From: JAOACQ01 sp049968515
Lineage (GTDB): Bacteria; Spirochaetota; Brevinematia; Brevinematales; JAOACQ01
Reading direction: 5' to 3'
NCBI GenBank assembly: GCA_049968515.1
Contig: JBMFQR010000002.1
Span: 1 to 64,000, forward strand
Length of the DNA stretch: 64,000 bases
The translations under genes were made by a program, and so were the position numbers. Under the pieces are notes generated by a model. It searched no databases and was not told the DNA's origin. It saw only the letters and a list, made by a program, of their open reading frames with translations. This document shows, in pieces, positions 33,111 to 41,136 of the stretch (position 1 is the stretch's first letter; the number at the start of each line of letters is the position of its first letter).

Positions 33111-34373
33111 ATGGCAGGAATTGAAAAAATCTCCGATTATTTGGGGATGGTCAAAATTTTATCTTGCTCAATTTTATTGAGTAAAAGTAAAATAAATAAG
33201 ATTGGATTTTTTATTTTCTTTCTAATCTTTTCCTGTAATAATTTTAAAGCAGAAAAAGGCTTCTTTTATATTAATGCCGACAATGTAAATTTAAGGAAAG
33301 AACCTTCAAGGAAAAGTAAGGTATTAAAATTACTAGAAAAAAATATTAAAGTATATCCACTAAGTAATACAACTTATGAAATTTATCTTCCCATTGTTGA
33401 TAATTATGGTTATACCAACGAATATTTAAAAGGAAGATGGATAGAAATTGTTACTACTGATGGTAAAAATAGGGGATGGATTTTTTCTCCCTACGTTTCT
33501 TATAAATTTACTAATATTACAAACGGCTTTATTTTTCAAACTGGTTTTAATAAAACAAATGAAAAACGGGCTTTACTTTTCAATATTGGAAAAATATCAA
33601 AAAGAGTTATAAGTGATGTGATAACAAATAACCCTGAATCTTTGAAAAAACTATTTAAGAATAATAAAACAAACCTTATTTATCTTTATTGTTCCTCAGG
33701 TTATGTACAAACAAACTACTTGATTAATTCTGAAGTGAGAACAGGAAATAACTTTTTTGAGCCATGGCCAGGAAATGAAACAATAGAAATTGAATCAGAT
33801 TTAATATTTCAACCTTCACAAGATGATTTTTGTGGAATATCATTCTTGGGAGACTTTAAAATCAGAAAGTTAGACATTAAATTTCATAAAATCTCAAACG
33901 AAAATAATGAAAAATTATCTATTATTTCAAATAACATTTACTATTTAAAAAATTATATAGAAAAAAACGCAACAAATATTTCTTGCGTTACGAATGAAAT
34001 CTATTTTACAACTGTATCAATAAACAAAAAGAAGAAATTTATTTTTTCGACAATTGTTTTTAAATACTATGAATATGACCCTTCCACATCTTATTTTGAT
34101 CCTGAAAAAACAATAGAGAGATTTATGAACATTTTTTCAGTAAACGCTATCGATTCTAAAAAAACACTTAAAAATATATACTCCACTTATAAAAATTATC
34201 AGGGGGAGAGCAGTGAAATTGAACTTTTCTATATGATAACTGATATAAATGACGATGAAATACCTGAAATATGGACAAAGGTTTACGGCTACGAATGGAG
34301 TTATTATAAAATTTATATTTTTTATAAAGATATGCTTATCCCCATAGCCAAGATTGGAGAAACGGGAGTTTAA
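33111..34373 (+). CDS. Bacterial SH3-domain lipoprotein
   Basis: A 420-residue exported protein. The lipobox-like LIFSC near residues 38-42 implies a lipoprotein, so the functional signal peptide may start downstream of ATG 33111. The SH3-like domain (about 50-130) shows FYINADNVNLRKEPSRKSKVLKLLEKN and GRWIEIVTTDGKNRGWIFSPYVSYKF, the pattern of peptidoglycan-binding bacterial SH3 domains. The remainder is AT-rich, Asn- and Lys-rich, and unrecognised, ending in a beta-rich domain with acidic DINDDEIPE. It stands alone behind its own promoter. Confidence 0.7.
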   Translation: MAGIEKISDYLGMVKILSCSILLSKSKINKIGFFIFFLIFSCNNFKAEKGFFYINADNVNLRKEPSRKSKVLKLLEKNIKVYPLSNTTYEIYLPIVDNYGYTNEYLKGRWIEIVTTDGKNRGWIFSPYVSYKFTNITNGFIFQTGFNKTNEKRALLFNIGKISKRVISDVITNNPESLKKLFKNNKTNLIYLYCSSGYVQTNYLINSEVRTGNNFFEPWPGNETIEIESDLIFQPSQDDFCGISFLGDFKIRKLDIKFHKISNENNEKLSIISNNIYYLKNYIEKNATNISCVTNEIYFTTVSINKKKKFIFSTIVFKYYEYDPSTSYFDPEKTIERFMNIFSVNAIDSKKTLKNIYSTYKNYQGESSEIELFYMITDINDDEIPEIWTKVYGYEWSYYKIYIFYKDMLIPIAKIGETGV

Positions 34374-34395
34374 GAATATTAAACTTTCATTTTAT
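34367..34395 (+). terminator. Weak intrinsic terminator after the SH3 lipoprotein gene
   Basis: AGTTTA (34367-34372) and TAAACT (34380-34385) form a 6-bp stem followed by TTCATTTTATT. The stem has little G or C, so it would be weak; it overlaps the stop codon of the 33111 gene. Confidence 0.35.
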
Positions 34396-34545
34396 TAACC
34401 AAATTTAATGAATCTTTAGTTCTATTTCTTACAATATTCTTGCAACTTGATTTTCCGATCAAAGTTAGACATTTTTATATATAAACAAAATCTTTCTCAA
34501 GAAATTTTGAAGATATCTTTTTTCAATAATTTTTCTCATCCACCC

Positions 34546-34596
34546 TTGACATTTCATAAACAATTTTATATAATAAGTTAGTTTATGATATAAACT
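34546..34596 (+). promoter_or_regulatory. Consensus promoter with operator palindrome
   Basis: TTGACA (34546-34551) and TATAAT (34569-34574) are 17 nt apart, a full consensus. The palindrome AGTTTA, 5 nt, TAAACT (34580-34596) overlaps the expected transcription start and ends just before the GGAGG ribosome binding site. The paralogous operon at 8 kb has the same layout. A winged-helix autorepressor is the likely ligand. Confidence 0.75.
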
Positions 34597-34606
34597 GGAG
34601 GAAAGG

Positions 34607-35269
34607 ATGGAAAGAAAGGAAATCGATAAGGTTCTTGAGGACATACATTACATAAAGGAAGTAATCTCAAAGGATAGTATGTATCTAAAAAAATTCCTCG
34701 ACTCAAAGGGAATGCGATATCTTACTTTATTTTTCGGAATAGTGTTGTCAACTATTTCTTTTGTAGCATATCTATCCCTAAATAATCAAATTTTAAATCC
34801 ACTTCTTTTCAAATGGTCTCTGGCCATAGGAATTATTCTGCTGGTTATAATTACAGGGTTTCTTAAGTGGAAGATATGGAGTTTTCTTTTTCCGGAAAAT
34901 CCTTGGCCAAATATGCTTTTAAAGATTATAGGTTTCCCGGTTTTAAAAATTGTAATTTTGCTTTTATCACTTATTATTGTTTTTACAATTGGTTTTTCTA
35001 TTAATGGATTTTATCAATTTATACTTCCCGTATGGGCTGTTGGTTGTGGAATACTTTTCTGTATATATGGGAGTTTATTTAATACTTCTTCCGCACTTGA
35101 AATTACAGGATATTTTATAATCACGGGGGGATGTTTAAGTTTATTTTTTATTTACAACAAGCCAGTTGAAGCGTGGTTATGGAGTGGAATAATTTTTGGA
35201 ATTGGATTTCTAATTTACTTTATTATATCAACAATATCTTACATAAAATCCAAGGAAGGCAAAAAGTGA
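34607..35269 (+). CDS. Six-TM membrane protein paired with wHTH regulator and LolCDE-like transporter
   Basis: A 220-residue membrane protein: a charged N-terminal helix (about 1-35), then about six hydrophobic segments, ending with a basic tail. It is the larger paralog-like partner of 8000-8554 by topology, position and start region. The stop overlaps the GTG start of the next gene (GTGA). No catalytic motif is seen. It may sense envelope state and control the regulator, or be a subunit of the transporter that follows. Confidence 0.75.
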   Translation: MERKEIDKVLEDIHYIKEVISKDSMYLKKFLDSKGMRYLTLFFGIVLSTISFVAYLSLNNQILNPLLFKWSLAIGIILLVIITGFLKWKIWSFLFPENPWPNMLLKIIGFPVLKIVILLLSLIIVFTIGFSINGFYQFILPVWAVGCGILFCIYGSLFNTSSALEITGYFIITGGCLSLFFIYNKPVEAWLWSGIIFGIGFLIYFIISTISYIKSKEGKK

Positions 35270-35586
35270 ATGATTTTGTAAAAGATTTAAAGCTTGATAG
35301 AATCATCCATGAAAGGGCGAGACTTCTTATACTTACAATAATTGCAAAGCGACCGGACAAAAAGATAGGCTTTAATGAATTAAAGGAAATAAGTCAGCTA
35401 ACCAGTGGTAATCTTTCTGTTCAGCTTAAAAACCTTGAGGAAGCCAATTATTTGAAGATTAATAAGACATTTAAGGATAAAAGACCATATACAGAAATAG
35501 AACTAACCCAAACAGGTAAACTTGCACTTGAAAATTATCTTGATGAAGTGGAAAAAATCATAAAAATCTATCGTGGGGAGGTATAA
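35266..35586 (+). CDS. Winged-helix transcriptional regulator of the LolCDE-like operon
   Basis: 106 residues from GTG 35266, chosen because it overlaps the membrane-protein stop by 4 nt and has an AAGGAAGG ribosome binding site; the frame reading upstream to 35173 lies inside that gene. The motif SGNLSVQLKNLEEANYL (about 45-61) and the wing around KRPYTEIELT match the regulator at 7705-8016. Co-transcribed with the ABC transporter genes, which start 1 nt after its stop. Likely an autorepressor acting on 34580-34596. Confidence 0.85.
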   Translation: MNDFVKDLKLDRIIHERARLLILTIIAKRPDKKIGFNELKEISQLTSGNLSVQLKNLEEANYLKINKTFKDKRPYTEIELTQTGKLALENYLDEVEKIIKIYRGEV

Positions 35587-35587
35587 A

Positions 35588-36277
35588 ATGGAAGGTAGAC
35601 TTGTGCTTAAAGATATAAAGAAGGTATATAAGAAAGGAACCGTATCGGTAGAGGCTTTGCGTGGCGTAAGTCTTGAGATTGAAAAGGGAGAGTTTCTTTC
35701 GATTATGGGGCCTTCTGGAAGTGGAAAAACGACGCTACTTAACATCATCGGCTGTCTTGACACGCCTACAGATGGTGAGGTGATTTATGATGGGCAGGCT
35801 TTAAAGAATCTTAAAGAGGATGCCTTATCGGAATATAGAAAGAAGAATGTTGGGTTTATATTTCAGTCTTATAACCTTATTCCCGTTCTTACAGTGAGGG
35901 AAAATATCGAACTTCCCCTTATAGTTGAGAAAAAACTCTCTCCAGAAGAAAGGGAGAAGAGGGTGATGGAACTTATAGAAGAAGTTGGACTTAAAGGGAT
36001 GGAAAACAGATACCCTAGAGAGCTATCAGGTGGTCAGGAGCAAAGAGTGGCAATAGCAAGGGCACTTGTGAAAAAGCCTCTTCTTGTGCTTGCAGACGAA
36101 CCTACTGCAAACCTTGATTCCGTTACTGCAGAGGAGATTATAGAGATAATGAGGCAGATGAATGAGGTTGAGAAAACAACGTTCATTTTCTCCACACACG
36201 ACCCAAAGGTAGAAAAGCATGCAAGAAGGCTTATAATCTTAAAAGACGGGCAGATTGCCTCTGATGAAAGGAGGTAG
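35588..36277 (+). CDS. ABC transporter ATPase, LolD/MacB type
   Basis: A 229-residue ATPase with Walker A GPSGSGKTT, Q-loop, signature LSGGQEQRVAIARAL (Q at the fifth position is unusual, most have QQ), Walker B LLVLADEPTANLD and the H-loop STHD. Together with two FtsX-type permeases it forms a LolCDE- or MacB-like machine that uses ATP to extract lipoproteins or other substrates from the inner membrane rather than to import. The GGAGG ribosome binding site precedes ATG 35588. Stop to the next start is 2 nt. Confidence 0.9.
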   Translation: MEGRLVLKDIKKVYKKGTVSVEALRGVSLEIEKGEFLSIMGPSGSGKTTLLNIIGCLDTPTDGEVIYDGQALKNLKEDALSEYRKKNVGFIFQSYNLIPVLTVRENIELPLIVEKKLSPEEREKRVMELIEEVGLKGMENRYPRELSGGQEQRVAIARALVKKPLLVLADEPTANLDSVTAEEIIEIMRQMNEVEKTTFIFSTHDPKVEKHARRLIILKDGQIASDERR

Positions 36278-36279
36278 CT

Positions 36280-37542
36280 ATGCTTTTAAAAATGGCAATA
36301 AGAAATGTTTTCAGGCACAAAAGGCGAACATTTATAACAGTCATTACAATGGCAGTCGGGCTTATGTTTTTTATATTCTTTGACTCGCTTTTTGTTGGAA
36401 TGGATAATATGCTTGCCGATAGCCTCATAAAATATTCTGATAGCTCCATTACAATCTATTCTCTCGATTATGATAAAAACAAAAGAGCCTATCCGCTTAA
36501 TAAAAACATAAATGAGCCGGCCAGAATAAAAGAATTTGCTGAAAGCTTGCCGGATGTAGAAGGAGTGGCATACAGAACAAAGTTTTTAGGGGAGATGGTT
36601 TACTATGGCAAATCAAGATATATTATCGGCAACGTAATTAATCCGGAAATGGACGCAAGGATTTTTGAGATAAAGCAAAGCATTTCTTTAGGAAAATACT
36701 TGAATGATAACGAAAATGAAGCCATAATTGGCTATATGCTTGCAAGACAGCTCGACATAAAGGTTGGAGATAGCATTACCATAATCTCAAGGACAAAATA
36801 TGAAACTCACAATGCACTTGATTTTACTGTTGTAGGTCTTGTAAAATCAACAGTTCCAGATATAAATGAGGCTGGACTTTTTATTTCATACAAAGGTGCA
36901 GATAAACTTTTAGACCTTGAAGGAAATGTTACCTCCATCCACGTGAAGGTGAAATGGAAAAAAGGGGAAGGTATTCCTTCTTACTCTAAAAGGGTAGAAA
37001 AGGTTGCTTCCCTTTTGCAGGAAAAATTTCCAGATTGCAAAATATATTCCTTTATGGATATATTTGGGGATTTTTTGCTTTTAATGAAACAGAAGAGGGT
37101 TTCTTCCCTATTAATCATATTCCTTATGCTTATAATTTCTGGCGTTGGAATAGTTAATACCATCCTTATGGCAGTCTATGAGAGAATAAAGGAAATAGGG
37201 GTACTTCTTGCAATGGGATTAAAGCCGAAAGAGATAAGAAAGCTTTTCCTGCTTGAAGGTTGCACAATAGGAATAATCGGTGGAATAGCTGGAATAATTC
37301 TTGGCTTTCTTGCAAACTTCTGGCTTATTTACTCCGGATATGACCTTGAGGCCATATTTGGAGGAAGTGTCTCTGGAACAGACCTCGGCATGCCGGTATG
37401 GGGTGTGATTTATGGCCAGTGGAATCCGTCGGCATTTATCATGAGTTTTTGCTTTGCTTTTGTTGTGGCTTTGATTTCGGCATATATTCCGGCAAGATAT
37501 GCCTCTAAATTGCACGCCACGGATTGCCTGAGGTTTGTATAA
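36280..37542 (+). CDS. FtsX-family permease, LolC/E-like (1)
   Basis: A 420-residue permease: N-terminal helix (about 20-45), a large periplasmic domain (about 50-270), and three C-terminal helices containing the FtsX core (VYERIKEIGVLLAMGLKPKEIRKLFLLEG, about 295-325). This is the LolC/LolE/MacB topology. The C-terminus SKLHATDCLRFV is typical of the ExxxLR(F/Y) ending of such permeases. A MITE separates it from the second permease, which is a paralog. Confidence 0.88.
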   Translation: MLLKMAIRNVFRHKRRTFITVITMAVGLMFFIFFDSLFVGMDNMLADSLIKYSDSSITIYSLDYDKNKRAYPLNKNINEPARIKEFAESLPDVEGVAYRTKFLGEMVYYGKSRYIIGNVINPEMDARIFEIKQSISLGKYLNDNENEAIIGYMLARQLDIKVGDSITIISRTKYETHNALDFTVVGLVKSTVPDINEAGLFISYKGADKLLDLEGNVTSIHVKVKWKKGEGIPSYSKRVEKVASLLQEKFPDCKIYSFMDIFGDFLLLMKQKRVSSLLIIFLMLIISGVGIVNTILMAVYERIKEIGVLLAMGLKPKEIRKLFLLEGCTIGIIGGIAGIILGFLANFWLIYSGYDLEAIFGGSVSGTDLGMPVWGVIYGQWNPSAFIMSFCFAFVVALISAYIPARYASKLHATDCLRFV

Positions 37543-37550
37543 CAGAATAT

Positions 37551-37761
37551 ATGCGGTGGTAGAGACGCAAGATTTAAATTGTTTTTTGTGTGCATAGACG
37601 CACGGCCGTGCATTTTTACAATTAAAAAAATTTGGGTTTGATACCATGCATTGTTGAAATACATGACCATAATACATTGTGTAGAGACGCACGGCCGTGC
37701 GTCTCTACGGTAAAAACATTGTCATCCGGAAATTTATTGATATGCGTCTCTACCACCGCAT
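37551..37761. mobile_element. 211-bp MITE with perfect 19-bp terminal inverted repeats
   Basis: ATGCGGTGGTAGAGACGCA (37551-37569) and its exact complement at 37743-37761 frame the element. Inside are a 12-nt perfect palindrome GCACGGCCGTGC (37600-37611) and a 28-nt perfect palindrome GTAGAGACG...CGTCTCTAC (37681-37708). No transposase is coded. It lies between two permease genes of one operon. The second permease frame is open back through part of it, but its ribosome binding site (AGGAGG) and ATG lie outside at 37791. Confidence 0.85.
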
Positions 37762-37790
37762 CAAAAAAAACAAAAAGGCAGGAGGAAACA

Positions 37791-39065
37791 ATGTCAATGC
37801 TATTAAAAATGGCTTTCAGGAACATCAGAAGGAATAAACGCCGTTCACTGCTTGCCATAATATCGGTTGGACTTGCGTTGATGCTTGTCGTTGTATTGCA
37901 GGGGCTTGTTGATGGGCTTGTCGAAAATATGATAAAAAATTCTACAAAGAATGAAACAGGGCATATCAGGATTATGTCCGAAGAATATTTTAAAAATCTG
38001 CAGTACATGCCAGTTCAACACCTTGTCTACAATCCAGAAGAGGTGATTGATTTCATAAAATCTGACAGAAAAATCACTGACAGAATAGAGCTTGTTACAG
38101 AAAGAATGAGATTTCCTGTTTTGCTCCAGTATTCTGGAAACAATAAGGCAGCTGTCGGCATAGGAGGAGACATTGAAAATGAGAGAAAACTCCTTATGCT
38201 TGACAGGTCAATTGTCGAGGGTAGCTATCTTACCGGAAAAATTATAGAAAAGGATGGAAAGAAATATAGGGAGGTTATAATAGGTAAAAAGCTTGCGGAT
38301 CTTCTTGAACTGAAAGTGGGTAGCGATTTTTCACTTATGCTACAGGGGGCAGATTTGGGAATTCACATCCCAAGATTTTACGTTACTGGAATTTTCCAGA
38401 CCGGACTCAATATGATTGATGAAAATCTTTTTATGATAAGTATTGAAGACGCAAAAAAAATACTCAAGACAGAGGGTGGCGTTCAGGAAATTGTTATAAT
38501 GCTTAAAAACTATAGGGAAGCACCATCTCTTGCAAAAAGGATTAATGAGCTTTTAAAAAGTAAAGATGATAAAAGCTATCTTGTAGCAAAAGACTGGAAA
38601 AGCTCAAGTGGATTTCTTTCAATGATGGATCAGGCTCTAAAAATTTATAATTTTTTATATCTTACGATTACATTCCTTGGAGCATTTATTATTACAAACA
38701 TTATGATGATGATAGTGCTTGAAAGAAAAAGGGAGATTGGAATACTTAAATCTATGGGAATGAAAAGAGGGGAAATTCTTGTCCTTTTTACTCTTGAGGG
38801 AATAATACTTGGCGGAATTGGAAGTATTTCAGGTGTTATAGTTGGTACAATTATAAACATTCCACTTTCCACCATAGGCATAGACTTTTCTTCCTCTATG
38901 TCAAATTTGAATTTTCCGGTTGACAATGTGGTAAAATGGTCTATAAGACTCGGAAGCATTTTTAGTTCAATGATTTTAGGTATAATTGTTTCGGCAATAG
39001 TTTCTGTGATACCATCAAGACATGCAGCAAAGATGAAGGCAGTGGATGCAATAAGGAGTGTGTGA
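37791..39065 (+). CDS. FtsX-family permease, LolC/E-like (2)
   Basis: I use ATG 37791, preceded by AGGAGG; a longer open frame to 37632 is carried by the MITE. The 424 residues share the architecture of the first permease: MLLKMAFRNIRRNKRRSLL at the start (as MLLKMAIRNVFRHKRRTFI in the first), a periplasmic domain, and three C-terminal helices with VLERKREIGILKSMGMKRGEILVLFTLEG. Together they form the two membrane subunits of the exporter. The C-terminus AVDAIRSV is standard. Confidence 0.88.
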   Translation: MSMLLKMAFRNIRRNKRRSLLAIISVGLALMLVVVLQGLVDGLVENMIKNSTKNETGHIRIMSEEYFKNLQYMPVQHLVYNPEEVIDFIKSDRKITDRIELVTERMRFPVLLQYSGNNKAAVGIGGDIENERKLLMLDRSIVEGSYLTGKIIEKDGKKYREVIIGKKLADLLELKVGSDFSLMLQGADLGIHIPRFYVTGIFQTGLNMIDENLFMISIEDAKKILKTEGGVQEIVIMLKNYREAPSLAKRINELLKSKDDKSYLVAKDWKSSSGFLSMMDQALKIYNFLYLTITFLGAFIITNIMMMIVLERKREIGILKSMGMKRGEILVLFTLEGIILGGIGSISGVIVGTIINIPLSTIGIDFSSSMSNLNFPVDNVVKWSIRLGSIFSSMILGIIVSAIVSVIPSRHAAKMKAVDAIRSV

Positions 39066-39096
39066 GGGTTAGAAGTAAAAGAATCAGGAGGCCATT

Positions 39097-39831
39097 ATGA
39101 AGATAAAATTTTTCTTAACTTTAATGCTATTTCTTACTATAAACCTTTTCTCAATGACTGGAGAGGAGATTTTGCGAAAGGTTGATAGAAATTTAAACTT
39201 TAAAACAGCAGTTATGATAATGCGGATGGAAATACATCTCCCGGATCAGCCTGTAAGAACCAAAAAGCTCAAGTCTTGGATAGAAGGAAACAAGAATTCC
39301 TATGTTGAGTTTTTAAACAAAGAGGACAAACACACAAGATATTTAAAACTCGGCAAGCAAATGTGGGTCTATGATGCCGAAGAGAACAATACTTTCCTCA
39401 TTTCTGGCCACCTTCTCAAGCAGGGAATGATGGGAAGCGACATTTCATACGAGGATGCGCTTGAATCCGATGAGATTTATGAAAGGTATAATATTGAACT
39501 TGCAGGAGAAGAAAAGATTGAAGACAGGGATTGCTATGTTGTAGTTCTTACAGCAAAGGTAAAAGAAGTAAACTATTACAAAAGAAAGATGTGGATTGAC
39601 AAAGAGTATTTTGTGCCACTTAAAGAAGAAAGATATGCAATAAGCGATAAGTTACTCAAGGTTTTTGAGTCAAAAGATATAAAGTTTTACAAAGACAGAG
39701 CCTATGCAACAAGAAGTGTTGTATCAGACAAACTAAAAACAGACACAAAAACCGTTGTTGTGATAGAAGATGCAAGTTTTGATGTTGAAATACCAAAAAG
39801 CTATTTTACAAGAAGATATCTCGAGAGGTGA
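39097..39831 (+). CDS. LolA-like outer-membrane lipoprotein-sorting protein
   Basis: A 244-residue periplasmic protein: signal peptide (about 1-20), then a half-barrel with the family features VDRNLNFKTAVMIMRMEIHLP, LKSWIEGNKNSYVEFLN, GKQMWVYDAEENNTFLIS and CYVVVLTAKVKEVNYYKRKMWIDKEYFVPLKEERYA. The LolA-like domain binds acyl chains. In this family the gene usually sits beside an FtsX-type ABC transporter, as here. It should receive lipid or lipoprotein cargo from the exporter and hand it to the barrel at 39901. Confidence 0.85.
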   Translation: MKIKFFLTLMLFLTINLFSMTGEEILRKVDRNLNFKTAVMIMRMEIHLPDQPVRTKKLKSWIEGNKNSYVEFLNKEDKHTRYLKLGKQMWVYDAEENNTFLISGHLLKQGMMGSDISYEDALESDEIYERYNIELAGEEKIEDRDCYVVVLTAKVKEVNYYKRKMWIDKEYFVPLKEERYAISDKLLKVFESKDIKFYKDRAYATRSVVSDKLKTDTKTVVVIEDASFDVEIPKSYFTRRYLER

Positions 39832-39900
39832 TTTTAAAAATTTTTGTATGCTCTTCAAGAAAGTACCACAATAAGGGAATAAAGTTAAATGGAGACTAAA

Positions 39901-41007
39901 ATGAAGTTTGTATATTCAGCCTTAATATTTTTATTATTTTTTGTTAGTCATTCTTATTCCGATTCTGAGAAAGATGGGCTTTCGCTTTCTGGCTACTTTC
40001 AGTCTGGTGCTGGAATTATACACATCATTTCAAATAGTGTAGTAAGCAATACCTCTTATGCAGGAAAGTCAACATTAAGGCTTAATTTCGTCAATAATGA
40101 CACTGGACTTGCCAAACTTGACGGCAGTGTTGACTTTAACATTCTCTATGGTAAATATGCAAATCTTTACCTCGAAAGCAATGCTCTACGGATTGGAGAA
40201 GAAAGTGCATTATCAGTCGATATTAGAAAGCTTTATCTTGTCTTAAAAGCAGATAACTTTGACTTTTATATAGGCAGGCAACTTATAAAGTTTGGAGAGG
40301 GATTTGTCTTCTCTCCACTCAATCCCTTTTCGACCATAGACCTTACCGATGTTAACTTTACAAGGCTCGGTGTTGATGGCTTAAGGCTTAAAATCCCCCT
40401 TGCCATAATAAGTTATTTTGAGGTAGTTGCCCTCCCAAAAGCCGATTTTACCAACTCTGATGCAGCTGGAAGAGTCGGCTTTAATCTTGCAGGCTGGGAT
40501 ATTTCTTTTGCCAGTTTTTACAGAGGAAAGTATGGCTATATATCTGGAGGATTTTCTTTCAAAGGAGATTTGATTCTTGGCCTCTATGGTGAATTTGCAT
40601 ATCATTACAGGGACGAAACAAATAGTTTCTGGAATACAATGGTCGGTTTTGACTATTCATTTCTTGATAAGCTTATAATTCGCACTGAATATTATTATCA
40701 TACATTCAGTACAAATGACTTAAATATTTTAGAGCTTTTAAATTCACCCGTTTACCCATTTATATCTAAGAATTATATTATGGCTCAACTTGCTTTTTCC
40801 CCTACTCTTATAGATTCACTTTACCTTTCATATCTTGACAATCTCGAAAACGAGGCGGTTCTGTTAATATTTTCATACAAAAGAAACCTTTATCAAAATG
40901 TAAATCTTACCTTTGATATCAAATATTCTATCAAGGACTTAACAGGCCTTGAAATTATAAAGTTCGAGACTCTGTATTACGCTTTACAGCTGGAGGTAAG
41001 GTATTGA
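39901..41007 (+). CDS. Outer-membrane beta-barrel protein of the LolCDE-like operon
   Basis: The likely start is ATG 39901, with a signal peptide through about residue 21; ATG 39889 lies 12 nt upstream. The 368-residue product is made of amphipathic aromatic strands (LSLSGYFQSGAG, GFVFSPLNPFSTIDL, LYGEFAYHY) and ends in Arg-Tyr with a C-terminal aromatic residue, as outer-membrane barrels do. It resembles DUF1302-type porins in the conserved FYIGRQLIKFGEGFVFSPLNPF stretch. The final 123 nt, plus the 12 nt after the stop, are repeated downstream at 42750. Confidence 0.8.
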   Translation: MKFVYSALIFLLFFVSHSYSDSEKDGLSLSGYFQSGAGIIHIISNSVVSNTSYAGKSTLRLNFVNNDTGLAKLDGSVDFNILYGKYANLYLESNALRIGEESALSVDIRKLYLVLKADNFDFYIGRQLIKFGEGFVFSPLNPFSTIDLTDVNFTRLGVDGLRLKIPLAIISYFEVVALPKADFTNSDAAGRVGFNLAGWDISFASFYRGKYGYISGGFSFKGDLILGLYGEFAYHYRDETNSFWNTMVGFDYSFLDKLIIRTEYYYHTFSTNDLNILELLNSPVYPFISKNYIMAQLAFSPTLIDSLYLSYLDNLENEAVLLIFSYKRNLYQNVNLTFDIKYSIKDLTGLEIIKFETLYYALQLEVRY

Positions 41008-41018
41008 AATACTTTTAT
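40884..41018 (+). repeat. 135-bp direct repeat, copy 1 (3' end of barrel gene)
   Basis: This copy covers the last 123 nt of the barrel gene and 11 nt past its stop. It matches 42750-42884 with one mismatch (G at 40935 versus C at 42801). The 1866-nt repeat-to-repeat unit contains the crtQ/crtO-like pair. Confidence 0.9.
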
Positions 41019-41053
41019 AAGTCCCTAATATAAAAATTATAGAATAAAGTAAA

Positions 41054-41092
41054 GCTTTGTCTTACTATCCGATAAAGCATGAGATTTTTTTT
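41054..41092 (+). terminator. Intrinsic terminator after the barrel gene
   Basis: GCTTTGTC (41054-41061) and GATAAAGC (41071-41078) form an 8-bp stem (one G-T pair) with a 9-nt loop, followed by eight T (41085-41092). It lies in the segment between the direct repeats, on the side of the barrel gene. Its absence after the second repeat copy is consistent with that copy being a truncated relic. Confidence 0.65.
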
Positions 41093-41136
41093 ATTAAAAA
41101 TTGCATTATTTCATAAAATCTTTTACAATTAGTAAT

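Noticed and set aside
33111..33230. Transmembrane anchor rather than a lipoprotein signal for the SH3 protein
   Set aside because: The LIFSC lipobox at the end of the hydrophobic stretch is better explained as a lipoprotein cleavage site.
37632..37790. 53-codon N-terminal extension of the second permease
   Set aside because: It is encoded by MITE DNA; the AGGAGG-ATG at 37791 begins where the paralogous permease begins.
36280..39065. Macrolide efflux (MacB) transporter
   Set aside because: The ATPase and permease are separate genes and there is no MacA-like adaptor; the LolA-like neighbour fits lipid or lipoprotein export better.
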